DNA from: Pseudoalteromonas nigrifaciens
GTDB lineage: Bacteria; Pseudomonadota; Gammaproteobacteria; Enterobacterales; Alteromonadaceae
DNA length: 64,000 bases
Assembly: GCF_002221505.1 (NCBI RefSeq)
Contig: NZ_CP011036.1
Coordinates: 3,038,001-3,102,000 of the forward strand
Direction of reading: 5' to 3'
Under the pieces are notes generated by a model that worked only from the letters and a program-made list of their open reading frames with translations, was not told the origin of the DNA and made no database searches. The translations under genes and the position numbers were made by a program. This document shows positions 50,489 to 60,829 of this stretch, piece after piece. Position 1 is the stretch's first letter. Each line of letters opens with the position of its first letter.

Positions 50489-51171
50489 ATAATTAGCATG
50501 CCGAGAAAGCTAGATTTAATACACTGCTCTAATTGACGAACAAGTGCACCTATTGTTCCTGCTGGCTTAGTTTTTTCTTTATCTAATGAAAGATCTAATA
50601 CTGATAAAATTTCTTCACATAAATCTCTTACACTAGAATTACTTGGGCAATCAACTTTTATCCAAACAACCTGTTTTAATGCTGTTAATGAACAACCTTT
50701 GTATGAATCATGCTCTATAACATTAGGGAAATAATTAAGAACTTGCTCAAGCATTGACGATTTACCTACACCCCTTTCACCAATTAGCGTTAAACCCTCA
50801 CCTTTAGGCTGGAAAAATCCAGTTCTAGGTTCAATTTCAGGCCTTTCATCAACTAAATAATGTAAATATTGTGCGGTAGTAGGGCTAAGTGGATTTTTTG
50901 CTGAGTATCCTTTTTTAATAGCTCTTTCTATTGCTCTGAAGCAAGATTCATAGTCAGTCAAAGGTTGTCTGAGTTCTTCTATTCTATTTAGGTATTCTTC
51001 TCTTACTAATGGGTTTGGGTGTTCAGAAACTTCTTCAGCATAATCTGGATAATTACAAAATACAGTCATAACAACTTGCCAAGCAATTTTAGGAGGAAGG
51101 GCTTCAATTAAGGGATTACCTTTGTGTTCAGGTAATATTGCATCATGGTATATAGCTTGAGTTATTGTCAT
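50489..51171 (-). pseudogene. tnsC: Transposition regulator TnsC, truncated by the IS
   Basis: The first 227 codons of an AAA+ ATPase. The start overlaps the tnsB stop (ATGA). Walker A is GERGVGKSSM at residues 131-140; the reading frame runs into the IS right after LGMLII, that is at the start of Walker B, so the acidic Walker B residues, sensor regions and the contacts with TnsA/TnsB are missing. TnsC normally links target selection (TnsD/TniQ) to the TnsAB transposase, so loss should stop transposition unless an intact copy exists elsewhere. Confidence 0.93.
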
Positions 51172-53306
51172 GATGACTCTCCTTTTGTTCTTCTTTTTCT
51201 ACCAACCGGTAAAGAAACGATCTTATCAGATCTGTTTTCTGATGGTGTAATATCGATATTTTTATTGCTCTGTATTTTTGGCTGGAGTATGTTCGTTGTT
51301 GCTTGCAACTCATCCTCACGTCTTTGGCGGACATTCTTCGTTTTTTCGGAGAACGTTATCTTTTCAGCATTGTAGCTTCTTTTTTTAGCGTTTTTGGTCA
51401 CATGATGACGATTTTGGTGATCATCTATAGATGTAACACTTATAGGGGTCAATTCTTTTTTTGAGTCTAACCAGTCTTGTATAAATTCAGACTCATACAT
51501 CGATTTATCTTTAAACATGCGACTACGTGGCGATAGATAACAGAGCTCAAAACTTTTATTTTTATCTAGTTTTACATAAATGTGATTAGTTGTATTTTCA
51601 TCAATTCGCGCTTCTAATTTCCACTGACCTGATGATCTAGCAATAGATGCTAAATTTCGTTCTTCAATTTCTTTGTTCGAATAATACAAACCATTAAAGT
51701 GTATTCCATTGCGCGTCATACTGACTTGTGCAGGGGGAAGTAAGCGAGATATAACATCTTGAGGTAGAGCGGCTTGAAGTTCATGTTTATGCCTCGCGAG
51801 ATGTATCTTCCAATAATTGATGGGATTTGGAGATAAGTCACTTTCAACTAGTAACGGACTAGAAAAAGCTAAGTCAGCAAATATGGATTTATTATGCTCT
51901 AAAACAGCTTTAATGATTTGAACAGTCACTTCTTTTAAAGTGTAAATAGCATCCTTTCGAGGATCTCTACTCCCCCTGATAACGTTAGCACCTCGAGTGG
52001 TACCTAAAAATTCATGAATAACTTCTTTATTTAAAATATCAAAGCGTTTTTCAACCACCCCCTTACAGTCAGGTCTATAAGGGGGGGTGAAAGAAAGCTT
52101 AGTCATCGGGTTTAACGCTTTTTTAGGCTGTAGGCCAATCATTTCACCATTATCACAAACAAGTTCCTTTGGGATATGCGAGCAAGGCCACTCTGAATCA
52201 TCTATATCAATACCAAACTCTTCGCAGTAACGAGATTTAGGCATAAAACAGTTTGATAATGCTTGCCTAGCTGCACGCCATGAAGCATGGAAGAGTGAAA
52301 CATGCATGCCAACTATCATTCGACTGGCTCTGTCAACGACAATGTAAATTATTGGTCGGCCTAATACATATTGAGAGCCAAGCTCAGAAACGATATGAAC
52401 ATCAGCAACTGTTGCATCGATTTCAAAGTGAGCACCGGGCAAATAACTATCCTGAATAACGCTACCTAATAAGCCTCTTTTATTCCTTAGGTGATCATTT
52501 TCCGAGGTTCTACTTTTAATAAACTCATCTTTCGAAAATATTTTCTTTGACCAGTAGCTAAACTGTTTAAGAGTAGGAACTACTGGCGGTTTACCATATG
52601 CATTAGCAAGACGTACTTCATCAGCATAACTATCTATTAGCATATTTTTATAAGTTTTTGACAACGTCAAGCCTGTTTGCTTTAGATAGTATTTTTTAAG
52701 TGCTTTCCTAAATTTATTTTTATCTATATCAGTGACTATAAATTTAACTGATCTTTCCACAGCGACGGTTCTTGGCTGTTTAGGTGATCCCAATGGTTTA
52801 TCTGTTGGTTTCTTATCTGTCCCAAAACCACCACTATTATTATATGCTGGTAAAAGAGCCATTTTATCTTGGCCGTAACGCCAATATTGCATTAAAAGTC
52901 GAGATAATGCCTTTCGATCTACTCCTACTTTTTTCGCGTGTTTAGCAAGGTGTGAAACACGTTTTTTAGTTGCATAATCAAAAATAAAACCTCGGTCAGA
53001 AATAATTCCTTCAATTAGAGAATAGTTTTTATCTCTACGAGTAATATGTTCTTTTGCGATATTTTCTTCTGCAACTAAAAGAAAACTGGGAAGATTAAAA
53101 CCTGCTTTACTAGCATTTCGACTTTTTACATTTTCAGTAAATGCTTCAATTGAGACAGCAAAAGGGCGAGTGGTGACCGATTTAGTATTCAAAGGAAATA
53201 GAATGATCGATGTAACATCAAGCATAATTTCTAAAATTCGGTACAGACCATCTTCGGCTAAGTCGGAGCCTTTCAGCCCCCATACACTATTTCTAGGAAG
53301 TTCCAT
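51168..53306 (-). CDS. tnsB: Tn7-like transposase TnsB (DDE)
   Basis: 712 residues (Tn7 TnsB has 702). N-terminal DNA-binding helices (about 100-260, for example KKVGVDRKALSRLLMQYW), then an rve core with D297 in HFEIDATVAD, D385 in LVCDNGEMIG and E419 in KGVVEKRFDI. The D-D spacing of 88 is the same as in Tn7 (273 and 361, from memory). The C-terminal tail is basic and presumably contacts TnsC. It binds the repeated 20-21-bp sites and joins the 3' ends to target DNA. Overlaps tnsA by 14 bases and tnsC by 4. Confidence 0.96.
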   Translation of the reverse strand: MELPRNSVWGLKGSDLAEDGLYRILEIMLDVTSIILFPLNTKSVTTRPFAVSIEAFTENVKSRNASKAGFNLPSFLLVAEENIAKEHITRRDKNYSLIEGIISDRGFIFDYATKKRVSHLAKHAKKVGVDRKALSRLLMQYWRYGQDKMALLPAYNNSGGFGTDKKPTDKPLGSPKQPRTVAVERSVKFIVTDIDKNKFRKALKKYYLKQTGLTLSKTYKNMLIDSYADEVRLANAYGKPPVVPTLKQFSYWSKKIFSKDEFIKSRTSENDHLRNKRGLLGSVIQDSYLPGAHFEIDATVADVHIVSELGSQYVLGRPIIYIVVDRASRMIVGMHVSLFHASWRAARQALSNCFMPKSRYCEEFGIDIDDSEWPCSHIPKELVCDNGEMIGLQPKKALNPMTKLSFTPPYRPDCKGVVEKRFDILNKEVIHEFLGTTRGANVIRGSRDPRKDAIYTLKEVTVQIIKAVLEHNKSIFADLAFSSPLLVESDLSPNPINYWKIHLARHKHELQAALPQDVISRLLPPAQVSMTRNGIHFNGLYYSNKEIEERNLASIARSSGQWKLEARIDENTTNHIYVKLDKNKSFELCYLSPRSRMFKDKSMYESEFIQDWLDSKKELTPISVTSIDDHQNRHHVTKNAKKRSYNAEKITFSEKTKNVRQRREDELQATTNILQPKIQSNKNIDITPSENRSDKIVSLPVGRKRRTKGESS

Positions 53307-54120
53307 TCATGACCCCTTTTTGCATAGAAGCGATAGATTTGACATCTAAAATTCCAACTTCAGGAATATTAGATGATAAATCTACATCAATGTATTTATC
53401 TGCAATTAAATAACGAATAAGTAACTGTGAATCATCATATTTAACTATATTCATGGAAATAAGTTTATTACAAAGATCTTCAAAAAAAACCTGCCCTACA
53501 TTTATAATATTTAAAGCACGACTTATTTGTTCGTCAGAAAAACGTGTTGGATTTTCACGAAAAGGAGCTGATACCCATTCAAGATTACGACTTTGAGTTT
53601 TGGTCAATTCGTTACCAGTGAAGTAGCTAAACTTAACTCCAAGCAGTTCCCAACAAACTCGTTCAATATCAATTTTTTCAAGTACTCGTTGCTTATTCGA
53701 TTCACTTTCTGGCTTAACTGAAATGGCGTGATATGAAATACCTTGAGTAGAATCAATAGTGAGTAATTGATCCGTAGTCATAATTATAGGTTCTTTGGTA
53801 TTAGGGTGGGTCGGATGCTCAACACCCAGCATATTTGCCACTTTTTGCGTATAATTGAGTGGTAAGATAGGAAATTGCTCTCTTATATCAACAACGCTGT
53901 CAGAAAACTCTGCCAAATAGAAGAGCTCAGCCTCAATTGAGGACATCATATGATGTTCACGCTGAGACTTTCGTCCAAAAATTAATGATCTTATGCCGTG
54001 AGATTTAACATCCTGAATTCGCAGCCATGGCTTATAATTAAAACCTTCTCCTATCCCATACTTATTCTTAAGGGCTCGCTGAAAATCTTGTACAGATTCT
54101 AACTTTCTTCCACGTGACAT
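53293..54120 (-). CDS. tnsA: Tn7-like endonuclease TnsA
   Basis: 275 residues from the ATG at 54120 (MSRGRKLESVQDF); a frame extension of 14 codons runs towards the transposon end and is less likely. The length matches Tn7 TnsA (273). The nuclease residues are in place: E63 in SSIEAELFYL, D117 in MTTDQLLTID and K136 in HAISVKPESE. TnsA cuts the 5' ends so that the element moves by cut-and-paste. First gene of the tns operon, starting about 50 bases from the nearest TnsB-type site, so TnsB binding may repress it. Confidence 0.95.
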   Translation of the reverse strand: MSRGRKLESVQDFQRALKNKYGIGEGFNYKPWLRIQDVKSHGIRSLIFGRKSQREHHMMSSIEAELFYLAEFSDSVVDIREQFPILPLNYTQKVANMLGVEHPTHPNTKEPIIMTTDQLLTIDSTQGISYHAISVKPESESNKQRVLEKIDIERVCWELLGVKFSYFTGNELTKTQSRNLEWVSAPFRENPTRFSDEQISRALNIINVGQVFFEDLCNKLISMNIVKYDDSQLLIRYLIADKYIDVDLSSNIPEVGILDVKSIASMQKGVMNGTS

Positions 54121-54170
54121 GAGTATTACCAATACCTTTACATAGATAAAGCATAGTGGCAAACCTCACT

Positions 54171-54249
54171 ACGGGCAAACTTTATTGTCTGAAAACCCCC
54201 TTACGGGCAAACTTTATTGCTTACGGGCAAACTTTATTGTCTCTACACA
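54171..54249. repeat. Right end of the Tn7-like element with three TnsB-type sites
   Basis: Sites at 54171-54189, 54201-54220 and 54221-54241 (plus strand TTACGGGCAAACTTTATTGTC); the outer two are directly abutted. The terminus reads CTCTACACA up to 54249. Closely packed sites at the tns end and spaced ones at the other end follow the Tn7 plan. Confidence 0.93.
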
Positions 54250-54254
54250 ATATT
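54250..54254. repeat. 5-bp target-site duplication, right copy (ATATT)
   Basis: ATATT directly follows the right terminus and matches 36533-36537. Its last two bases belong to the stop codon of the neighbouring flavoprotein gene. Confidence 0.92.
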
Positions 54255-55437
54255 AAGCATACTGCCCAGCAGCAAAACCGCAGCTCCACGCATACTGAAA
54301 ATTATAGCCCCCTAGCCAACCGGTTACATCGGTTACTTCGCCAATAAAATATAAGCCTTGTACTTTTTTTGCTTCGAAGGTTTTTGAGCTAAGTTCATCG
54401 GTATCTACACCGCCTAGCGTTACTTCCGCTGTTCTGTAACCTTCTGTGCCATTTGGTTTAATTTGCCATGCATGTATATAGTTAACTAACTCGTCAATTT
54501 GGCTATGTGTTAGCTGGTTAATATTACAATCAGGAATTGCTTTCCCCTCATGAAGAACTTCAATAAAACGTTTAGGTAAAATAGTGGCTAAGCTATTTTT
54601 TAACGACTTTTGAGATTGCGTTTCACGCCAATCGGCTAGCTGTTGTCTTAAATCTGTTTCGGGTAATAAATTAATAGTTACCGCCTGTCCGGCGCGCCAA
54701 AATGAGCTTATTTGTAATATAGCAGGGCCCGATAACCCTCTATGGGTAAATAAAATATTTTCTTTAAATGCAGTGCCATCTTCACTAGTAACATCGCATA
54801 AAATACTTATACCTGAAAGCGCTTCAAAACGTTCTTTATCGTGCTGATGCAAAGTAAATGGTACAAGTGCCGCCATGGTCGGTAATACTTTTAAGCCAAA
54901 CTGCTCAGCAATTTTATAGCCAATGGGTGTTGCGCCAAGCTTAGGCATAGTTAACCCACCGGAGGCAATCACTAACGACTCACAATAAAATGTTTCATGC
55001 TCGGTTACTACGCTATAACCAGTTTCAGTTTTTGAAACGCTGATTACTTCGTTACGCAACTTTATAGATACACCCGCCCACTCACACTCAGTAAGTAAAA
55101 TATCAACAATGTCTTGAGCGTTATTATCACAAAAAAGCTGACCTAGTGTTTTGTGGTGATAGGCTAAACCATGACGATCTACCAGTTCAATAAAGTCATG
55201 TTGGGTATAACGACTTAAACATGATTTAACAAAATGAGGGTTGCCACACAAATAATTACTAGGGCTGGCATTTTCGTTGGTGAAGTTACAGCGCCCACCG
55301 CCACTAATGAGTATTTTTCGACCTGGCTTTTTGCCCATATCAAGTACTGTAACACTACGGCCACGATATCCTGCTTGCGCTGCACACATTAAGCCTGCTG
55401 CTCCCGCACCTATTACTATCACATCTACTTGGGTCAT
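54253..55437 (-). CDS. yhiN: YhiN/HI0933-family NAD(P)/FAD-dependent oxidoreductase
   Basis: A 394-residue flavoprotein. FAD-binding start DVIVIGAGAAGLMCAAQAG, then KKPGRKILISGGGRCNFTN (family signature), SLVIASGGLTMPKLGATPIG and a C-terminal FAD contact FIGEVTDVTGWLGGYNFQ. The reaction is not established for this family. The stop codon sits at the edge of the Tn7-like element, which left the protein intact (ends CGFAAGQYA). The 3' end of this conserved gene is the probable attachment site recognised by the lost targeting protein. Confidence 0.93.
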   Translation of the reverse strand: MTQVDVIVIGAGAAGLMCAAQAGYRGRSVTVLDMGKKPGRKILISGGGRCNFTNENASPSNYLCGNPHFVKSCLSRYTQHDFIELVDRHGLAYHHKTLGQLFCDNNAQDIVDILLTECEWAGVSIKLRNEVISVSKTETGYSVVTEHETFYCESLVIASGGLTMPKLGATPIGYKIAEQFGLKVLPTMAALVPFTLHQHDKERFEALSGISILCDVTSEDGTAFKENILFTHRGLSGPAILQISSFWRAGQAVTINLLPETDLRQQLADWRETQSQKSLKNSLATILPKRFIEVLHEGKAIPDCNINQLTHSQIDELVNYIHAWQIKPNGTEGYRTAEVTLGGVDTDELSSKTFEAKKVQGLYFIGEVTDVTGWLGGYNFQYAWSCGFAAGQYA

Positions 55438-55749
55438 TTATTTATCTCATTAATTTTTTTTGATTATAACAAAATTTATGCACCGGCTGGACATCGAATT
55501 GATTATTTTCAATTGCACAACAAATAAAAATAAAAGTATTAATACTCAAATTTAAAACTAGTTACTTATGCTTATATTTATAAATATAAAAAGTACAAAG
55601 TAACTACAAACCCGCTAATAACAAGGTTATAACCAAATGAAAGAAGCTAATAAGTAATTAATCTTTCAATTAATTTAACAGATCATTTACCTTTGTACCC
55701 ACTTCGTGGATTTGTGCTACGAAATAACAAATAAAAACTAAGGATAATC
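55438..55749. other. Intergenic region between yhiN and the subtilisin gene
   Basis: About 310 AT-rich bases holding the promoters of both divergent genes. A hairpin CCACTTCGTGG (55699-55709) lies in the presumed leader of the protease gene. Nothing else was recognised. Confidence 0.4.
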
Positions 55750-57885
55750 ATGACAACAGGTAAATCATTTAAAAAGTGTGCAATAGCCTTTACTATCAGC
55801 TCACTATTTGCTGCAACATCGAGTATTGCAACTCCTGCACAAGCAATTGCACCATCAATGGCAGAAACAACAGCTAAATTACAAAATCAAACTGGTTTTG
55901 AAACACAATTCATTATTAAATATAAAAATAACACTAATGATTTAGCTAGCTTTGCAGCTACAGACACAGATGTAAGCCAATCAAATATGCAAAATAAAGC
56001 GCAGAGCTTTGTTAAAAATTACACCTCTAAAAAAGGCAAAGTAAAAGCGAAGTATATTCGTGCCATGGCACTTAATAATCACCATGTAATGCGTGCAAGT
56101 AAAAAGCTAAATGCACAAGAAGCACAGCAATTTATGCAAGAAATGCTTGAATCTGGCAACGTTGAGTACATTGAAGTCGATCAAATGCTGCAACCGTTTG
56201 CAACGCCTAATGATCCACGATTTGACGACCAATGGCATTATTATGAACAAGCTGGCGGCTTAAACTTACCTACCGCATGGGATACAGCCACTGGTAGCGG
56301 TGTTGTTGTTGCAGTACTCGATACAGGCTATCGCCCTCATGTTGATTTAAACGCTAATATTTTACCCGGTTACGATATGATCTCGAATTTATCGGTGGCT
56401 AATGATGGCAATGGTCGCGATAGCGATGCCCGCGATCCGGGCGATGCGGTTGCTGCCAATGAATGTGGTACTAACGGTGCACAAAACTCTAGCTGGCACG
56501 GTACACATGTAGCGGGTACTGTTGCTGCAGTTACTAATAATGGTGAGGGTGTTGCTGGGGTTGCTTACGGCGCCAAAGTAGTGCCTGTACGTGTACTAGG
56601 TAAGTGCGGCGGTTTAACCTCTGATATTGCTGATGGTATTATTTGGGCTTCTGGTGGCAATGTATCTGGGCTACCGGCAAATGCCAATCCTGCAGATGTA
56701 ATAAATATGAGCTTAGGGGGCAGTGGCTCATGTAGCTCTACAACACAAAGTGCTATTAACACCGCACGTAATAACGGCACAGTAGTGGTAATTGCTGCCG
56801 GTAACGATAACGATAACTCAGCAAACTATAACCCAGGCAACTGTAATGGCGTGGTAAATGTAGCCTCGGTTGGCCGTAATGGCGGTCGTGCTTATTACTC
56901 TAATTACGGTAGTAATATTGATGTTGCCGCACCGGGTGGTGCGCAAAGTTTTGCTAACGATTCTGAAGGTGTTTTATCCACTTATAACGCCGGTTCGTCA
57001 ACCCCTTCTAGTGATAGCTACGGTTTTTCGCAGGGTACATCAATGGCAGCCCCCCATGTTGCTGGCGTAGCGGCACTGATAAAACAAGCAAAGCCGAATG
57101 CTACTCCCGATGAAATCGAAAATATTTTAAAAACAACCACCCGCTCGTTCCCAGCCACATGTACTAGCTGTGGTACCGGTATTGTTGATGCAGCAGCTGC
57201 CGTAGCTGCTGCAAGTGGTGGCACTGCACCACCACCAAGTGGTAATGAACTTCTTGATGGCGAAACTCAAACCGGTTTAAGCGGCGCAACTAACTCAGAA
57301 ACATTTTATACAATGACAGTGCCCAGTGGCGCAACTAATGTCACTTTCACTATGAGTGGAGGCACTGGTGATGCCGATTTATACGTGCGCTCTGGCAGTA
57401 AGCCAACAACCTCTACATACGATTGCCGCCCTTACAAAAGTGGTAACAACGAAGAGTGCTCAATCGATAACCCTACATCAGGTACGTATCATGTGATGCT
57501 ACGAGGTTATTCTGCCTATTCTGGGATCAGCTTAACTGGTAATATTACAGCAGCTTCGGGCGGGGGCTCAGGCACACCTCAAGCTGGTGGTGGCACTGTA
57601 AGCGATGTGAGTGCTAATGCAGGTCAATGGAAGCATTACACACTAGACGTGCCAGCAGGTATGGCTACATTTACAGTAACAACAAGCGGTGGCACAGGCG
57701 ATGCTGATTTGTTTGTTAAGTTTGGCAGTCAGCCCACGACATCGAGTTACGATTGTCGTCCATATAAAAATGGTAATGCCGAAACCTGTACTTTCTCAAG
57801 CCCACAAGCGGGTACGTGGCACTTAAGTGTTAACGCGTATAAAACCTTCTCGGGCTTAACAATTAGCGGGCAATATCAGCCTTAA
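55750..57885 (+). CDS. Secreted subtilisin-like S8 serine peptidase with two PPC domains
   Basis: 711 residues: signal peptide (to about PAQA), an I9-type propeptide (about 50-150, FETQFIIKYKNNTN), and a catalytic domain with D191 (VVAVLDTGYRPHVDL), H250 (SSWHGTHVAGT), oxyanion N352 and S431 (FSQGTSMAAPHVAG). Two C-terminal PPC domains follow (about 500-600 and 615-711), each with GGTGDADLYVR or GGTGDADLFVK. PPC domains are usually removed during maturation or bind substrate. It resembles extracellular alkaline or collagen-degrading proteases of Pseudoalteromonas. Single gene ending at a strong terminator. Confidence 0.95.
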   Translation: MTTGKSFKKCAIAFTISSLFAATSSIATPAQAIAPSMAETTAKLQNQTGFETQFIIKYKNNTNDLASFAATDTDVSQSNMQNKAQSFVKNYTSKKGKVKAKYIRAMALNNHHVMRASKKLNAQEAQQFMQEMLESGNVEYIEVDQMLQPFATPNDPRFDDQWHYYEQAGGLNLPTAWDTATGSGVVVAVLDTGYRPHVDLNANILPGYDMISNLSVANDGNGRDSDARDPGDAVAANECGTNGAQNSSWHGTHVAGTVAAVTNNGEGVAGVAYGAKVVPVRVLGKCGGLTSDIADGIIWASGGNVSGLPANANPADVINMSLGGSGSCSSTTQSAINTARNNGTVVVIAAGNDNDNSANYNPGNCNGVVNVASVGRNGGRAYYSNYGSNIDVAAPGGAQSFANDSEGVLSTYNAGSSTPSSDSYGFSQGTSMAAPHVAGVAALIKQAKPNATPDEIENILKTTTRSFPATCTSCGTGIVDAAAAVAAASGGTAPPPSGNELLDGETQTGLSGATNSETFYTMTVPSGATNVTFTMSGGTGDADLYVRSGSKPTTSTYDCRPYKSGNNEECSIDNPTSGTYHVMLRGYSAYSGISLTGNITAASGGGSGTPQAGGGTVSDVSANAGQWKHYTLDVPAGMATFTVTTSGGTGDADLFVKFGSQPTTSSYDCRPYKNGNAETCTFSSPQAGTWHLSVNAYKTFSGLTISGQYQP

Positions 57886-57900
57886 TAAGCAATAATTGCA

Positions 57901-57931
57901 AAAAGCCGATGTTGCATCAACATCGGCTTTT
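57901..57931. terminator. Bidirectional terminator between the protease and peroxiredoxin genes
   Basis: Perfect 13-base stem AAAAGCCGATGTT / AACATCGGCTTTT with a 5-base loop. Confidence 0.92.
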
Positions 57932-57955
57932 GTATTTTCAAATCGCTAATTTATT

Positions 57956-58429
57956 CTATAGCTTTTCTAAAACAGCAGCAGCACGACTAACCACAAATTC
58001 TTTTTCTTGCTCTACAAATAAACCGGTTACTACACTATTTTCCACGATCATTGCGTAACGCTTTGAACGCACACCGCCAAACCCTGCCGTATTCATATCA
58101 AGGCCTAATGCTTTGGTAAAGCTCGCATCGCCGTCTGCCAGCATGGCTATTTCTTGTGCATTTTGTGATGCCCCCCATGCTTTCATAACAAACGCATCGT
58201 TTACCGATACACAATAAATTGCATCAACGCCCTTTGCTTTTATTTTATCTGCCAGAGTAATAAACTCAGGTAAGTGTGCATTTGAACAGGTAGGTGTAAA
58301 CGCACCGGGGACTGCAAACAATACAACTTTTTTATCTGCAAATAATTCACTGTTAGTCAGTGTTTGCATACCATCGTCGGTTAACTGGCTTAGCGTAACC
58401 GAGGGAATAGTTTGACCTTGTACAATCAT
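57956..58429 (-). CDS. Peroxiredoxin, Prx5 type
   Basis: 157 residues, thioredoxin fold. The peroxidatic cysteine lies in FAVPGAFTPTCSNAHLPEF, the Prx5 signature; later KAWGASQNAQEI and FGGVRSKRYAMIVEN. It has no second conserved cysteine near the C-terminus, so it likely uses glutathione or glutaredoxin as reductant. Cytoplasmic hydroperoxide removal. Monocistronic. Confidence 0.92.
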   Translation of the reverse strand: MIVQGQTIPSVTLSQLTDDGMQTLTNSELFADKKVVLFAVPGAFTPTCSNAHLPEFITLADKIKAKGVDAIYCVSVNDAFVMKAWGASQNAQEIAMLADGDASFTKALGLDMNTAGFGGVRSKRYAMIVENSVVTGLFVEQEKEFVVSRAAAVLEKL

Positions 58430-58521
58430 TATAAATCCTTCATTTTATAAAATAAAACCAGCATACAGCTTAGCACATAGAATTTAGAGCATGATATAAG
58501 ATGAGCGCTAAAGCTAATTTA

Positions 58522-60447
58522 TTACAACCCCAGGCCCCCTTTAATCGAATGAATTTGTTGTTGTAGCTGATGTCGTATATCATCCACCAACGAGCTCGAC
58601 TCACTTACTTGCCCCTTCATTTCAGCCATTGACTGACTAAAGTTATCTAATAAATTGCTTTGCTGCTTAGCAAGCTTCATCGCCTCAAACGCTACTTTAT
58701 TAGCATTTTTTGCATTACTTGCCACCGCTTCCGAATTTAACTTAAGTTCTTGGGCATTTTGCGTTTGCGATTGAGCACCTTGGGTTAATGCTGTTATTTG
58801 CGTAGCAACTAGCCGTGAGTTTTCACTCAGTATGGTGAGCTGCCCATTTATCTCGCTCAGCGAGCCTTGCGTTTGCAGTGCCAATTGCCTAACTTCATCT
58901 GCCACTACTGCAAAGCCGCGACCATGCTCACCTGCCCTAGCTGATTCTATTGCTGCATTTAGCGCAAGTAAGTTGGTTTGATCTGCAATATTACGTATTA
59001 CTTCTATAATTTTACTTACGCCTTCAACACCATTAAGTAGCTCTTGTAAGCTTTGTATACTGCGTTCAACCCGTGCCTGTGTATCGGCACTCGCACTTAA
59101 CATACTTTGCGCAAATCCTAAGCTTTGTTCCATGGCACTAAAGGTACTTTGTGCGTTATCAGCTACTTGTGTATTAATATCATTAACTTGCTCTCCAATC
59201 TGCTGAATATCGGTTAGTAAATACTGATTTTGTTCCACTTGCCCATAACTCGTAGTAGTTTGTTGCTCAATCGTCTGTAAGTGTTTACTCATTTGCTGCA
59301 TAAAAGCATTCACTACTTTTAGCATTTGCGCTCGCTCTTGTGCTTCTATGCGCTGGCGTTCAATTAGCTGATTAAAGTATTGGGCTATTTCCCCAACTTC
59401 AGTTTTTGGGTTATTACTGACAATATTTTTAAACTCATTCGTTTCAATTAAAAATGCAAACCCGTCGCGCAACCGTCGAAGAGGATTAAGTACCAGATTA
59501 CGCTGAACAATATAAACACCGCCAGCAAGTATAACGAGTCCACTAATAGCAACACAAAACACCCAAAATACTTGCTGCTTTAAATTATCTTGTTGTGTTT
59601 TTAGTGCTTGCTCTGCATTTATCACTGTTTTAGATAAATTACTAAGCTGCGTGCGCAATTCATCGGCCCCCGTCTGTCGTTGTTGTGCCTGAGTTAATGT
59701 ACTGGTTAAATCCCGAGGATAGCGATTTGGCCAACTACTTAATTCTGATTTAATATCAGTGGCTAAATCTTCACTTTGCTCGTCAATAAATAAACTATAC
59801 TCATCTACTTTATCCATCACACCTAAGTTTGGTAGCTGCTCTATTTTTGCTGCTAATACATTTAAATTTTTCACGCTTTGTTGCAAGCTCTGCTCTACAC
59901 TCTGCTGATAATCTAGCACCAGTTGATAACTAAATAATGATAAGTTAATCACTTCACTATAATACTCATTGGCCAATTTATAATAACTAAGCGTGTTGTT
60001 ACTATTATCCGAAGCTGAGCGCGCATAATTAATTAACGAGGATGCCGAACCAGCCATTTGCCTTAGCGCATTATCAAGTAAAGCCGTTTCGTTACCAGAG
60101 AGCTTACCCAAGGCTCTATATTTACCGTTTATATCATTATTTAGAGTAATTAACTGCTCAGTAAGTTGTGATTTAAGAGCTGCTGGTAATAGCGTTAACT
60201 GTTTTTGCTCTACTTGCGAGATTAAACTTGAGGCTTGTGTTAAGTATTGGCTATCGCCTTGTGCTAAGTAATTACTTAGATAGCTCGCTAGATCAACCAT
60301 AATCGTATTTTTAAGCTGTCTATATGCACTGTCTTGCTGCTCTAGTTTTAGTAAAGTTTGACTGGCCCAAAGTAGAGTCATAGCTAATAAAACACTCGCG
60401 AGAGTTAACAAAACAGCCAGTAAGCGGGTAAATGTAGAGGCGCGCAT
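58522..60447 (-). CDS. Methyl-accepting chemotaxis protein
   Basis: 641 residues: membrane helix 1 (about 10-30, [19 protein letters not shown]), an all-helical periplasmic domain of about 260 residues, helix 2 ([19 protein letters not shown]), a HAMP-like segment ([14 protein letters not shown]) and a signalling domain with the tip [20 protein letters not shown]. Ligand unknown. It shares only the cytoplasmic domain with the receptor at 26 kb. Single gene. Confidence 0.92.
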   Translation of the reverse strand: MRASTFTRLLAVLLTLASVLLAMTLLWASQTLLKLEQQDSAYRQLKNTIMVDLASYLSNYLAQGDSQYLTQASSLISQVEQKQLTLLPAALKSQLTEQLITLNNDINGKYRALGKLSGNETALLDNALRQMAGSASSLINYARSASDNSNNTLSYYKLANEYYSEVINLSLFSYQLVLDYQQSVEQSLQQSVKNLNVLAAKIEQLPNLGVMDKVDEYSLFIDEQSEDLATDIKSELSSWPNRYPRDLTSTLTQAQQRQTGADELRTQLSNLSKTVINAEQALKTQQDNLKQQVFWVFCVAISGLVILAGGVYIVQRNLVLNPLRRLRDGFAFLIETNEFKNIVSNNPKTEVGEIAQYFNQLIERQRIEAQERAQMLKVVNAFMQQMSKHLQTIEQQTTTSYGQVEQNQYLLTDIQQIGEQVNDINTQVADNAQSTFSAMEQSLGFAQSMLSASADTQARVERSIQSLQELLNGVEGVSKIIEVIRNIADQTNLLALNAAIESARAGEHGRGFAVVADEVRQLALQTQGSLSEINGQLTILSENSRLVATQITALTQGAQSQTQNAQELKLNSEAVASNAKNANKVAFEAMKLAKQQSNLLDNFSQSMAEMKGQVSESSSLVDDIRHQLQQQIHSIKGGLGL

Positions 60448-60783
60448 AAATAAATCCCTAAAATCATATGCGCGTAGAATATTGACTATTTATGACAGTT
60501 TAATGGCAAATACGACTAATCGTATTAAATTCATGAGCTGTCAAAGCAACAACAAGAATGTTAACCCAAATAAAAACAATGAGTTATTTTTTGTGGCTAT
60601 TCCTAGATTCCTTTAACTTCAGCACCTATAGAGTCGGCTATAAGTTCATTTCAACACAATAAGTAAGTTAATAAGTAAAAAGGGTTATGTTTTTAATAAG
60701 GTTGGCGTTTGTGTTAAAAGGGGGGGATTACAATACTAAAATAGTGCTGTGTTATTTAAAATTATTTATAAAAATATAGGCAT
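60448..60783. other. Intergenic region upstream of the second chemoreceptor gene
   Basis: About 340 bases with no gene recognised; it must contain the chemoreceptor promoter. A run of seven G at about 60721-60727 is notable in this AT-rich context but was not linked to any feature. Confidence 0.4.
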
Positions 60784-60810
60784 AAAAAAACCACGTATAA
60801 AACGTGGTTT
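60784..60810 (-). terminator. Terminator after the DUF3718 gene
   Basis: Stem CCACGT / ACGTGG with a 5-base loop; on the minus strand it is followed by a run of T. Confidence 0.85.
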
Positions 60811-60829
60811 AATCGTATTTATTGTAAAA

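Noticed and set aside
54121..54162. Longer start of tnsA (14 extra codons).
   Set aside because: The extra residues (MPLCFIYVKVLVIL) are not TnsA-like and run towards the TnsB-type sites; MSRGRKLESV gives the normal length.
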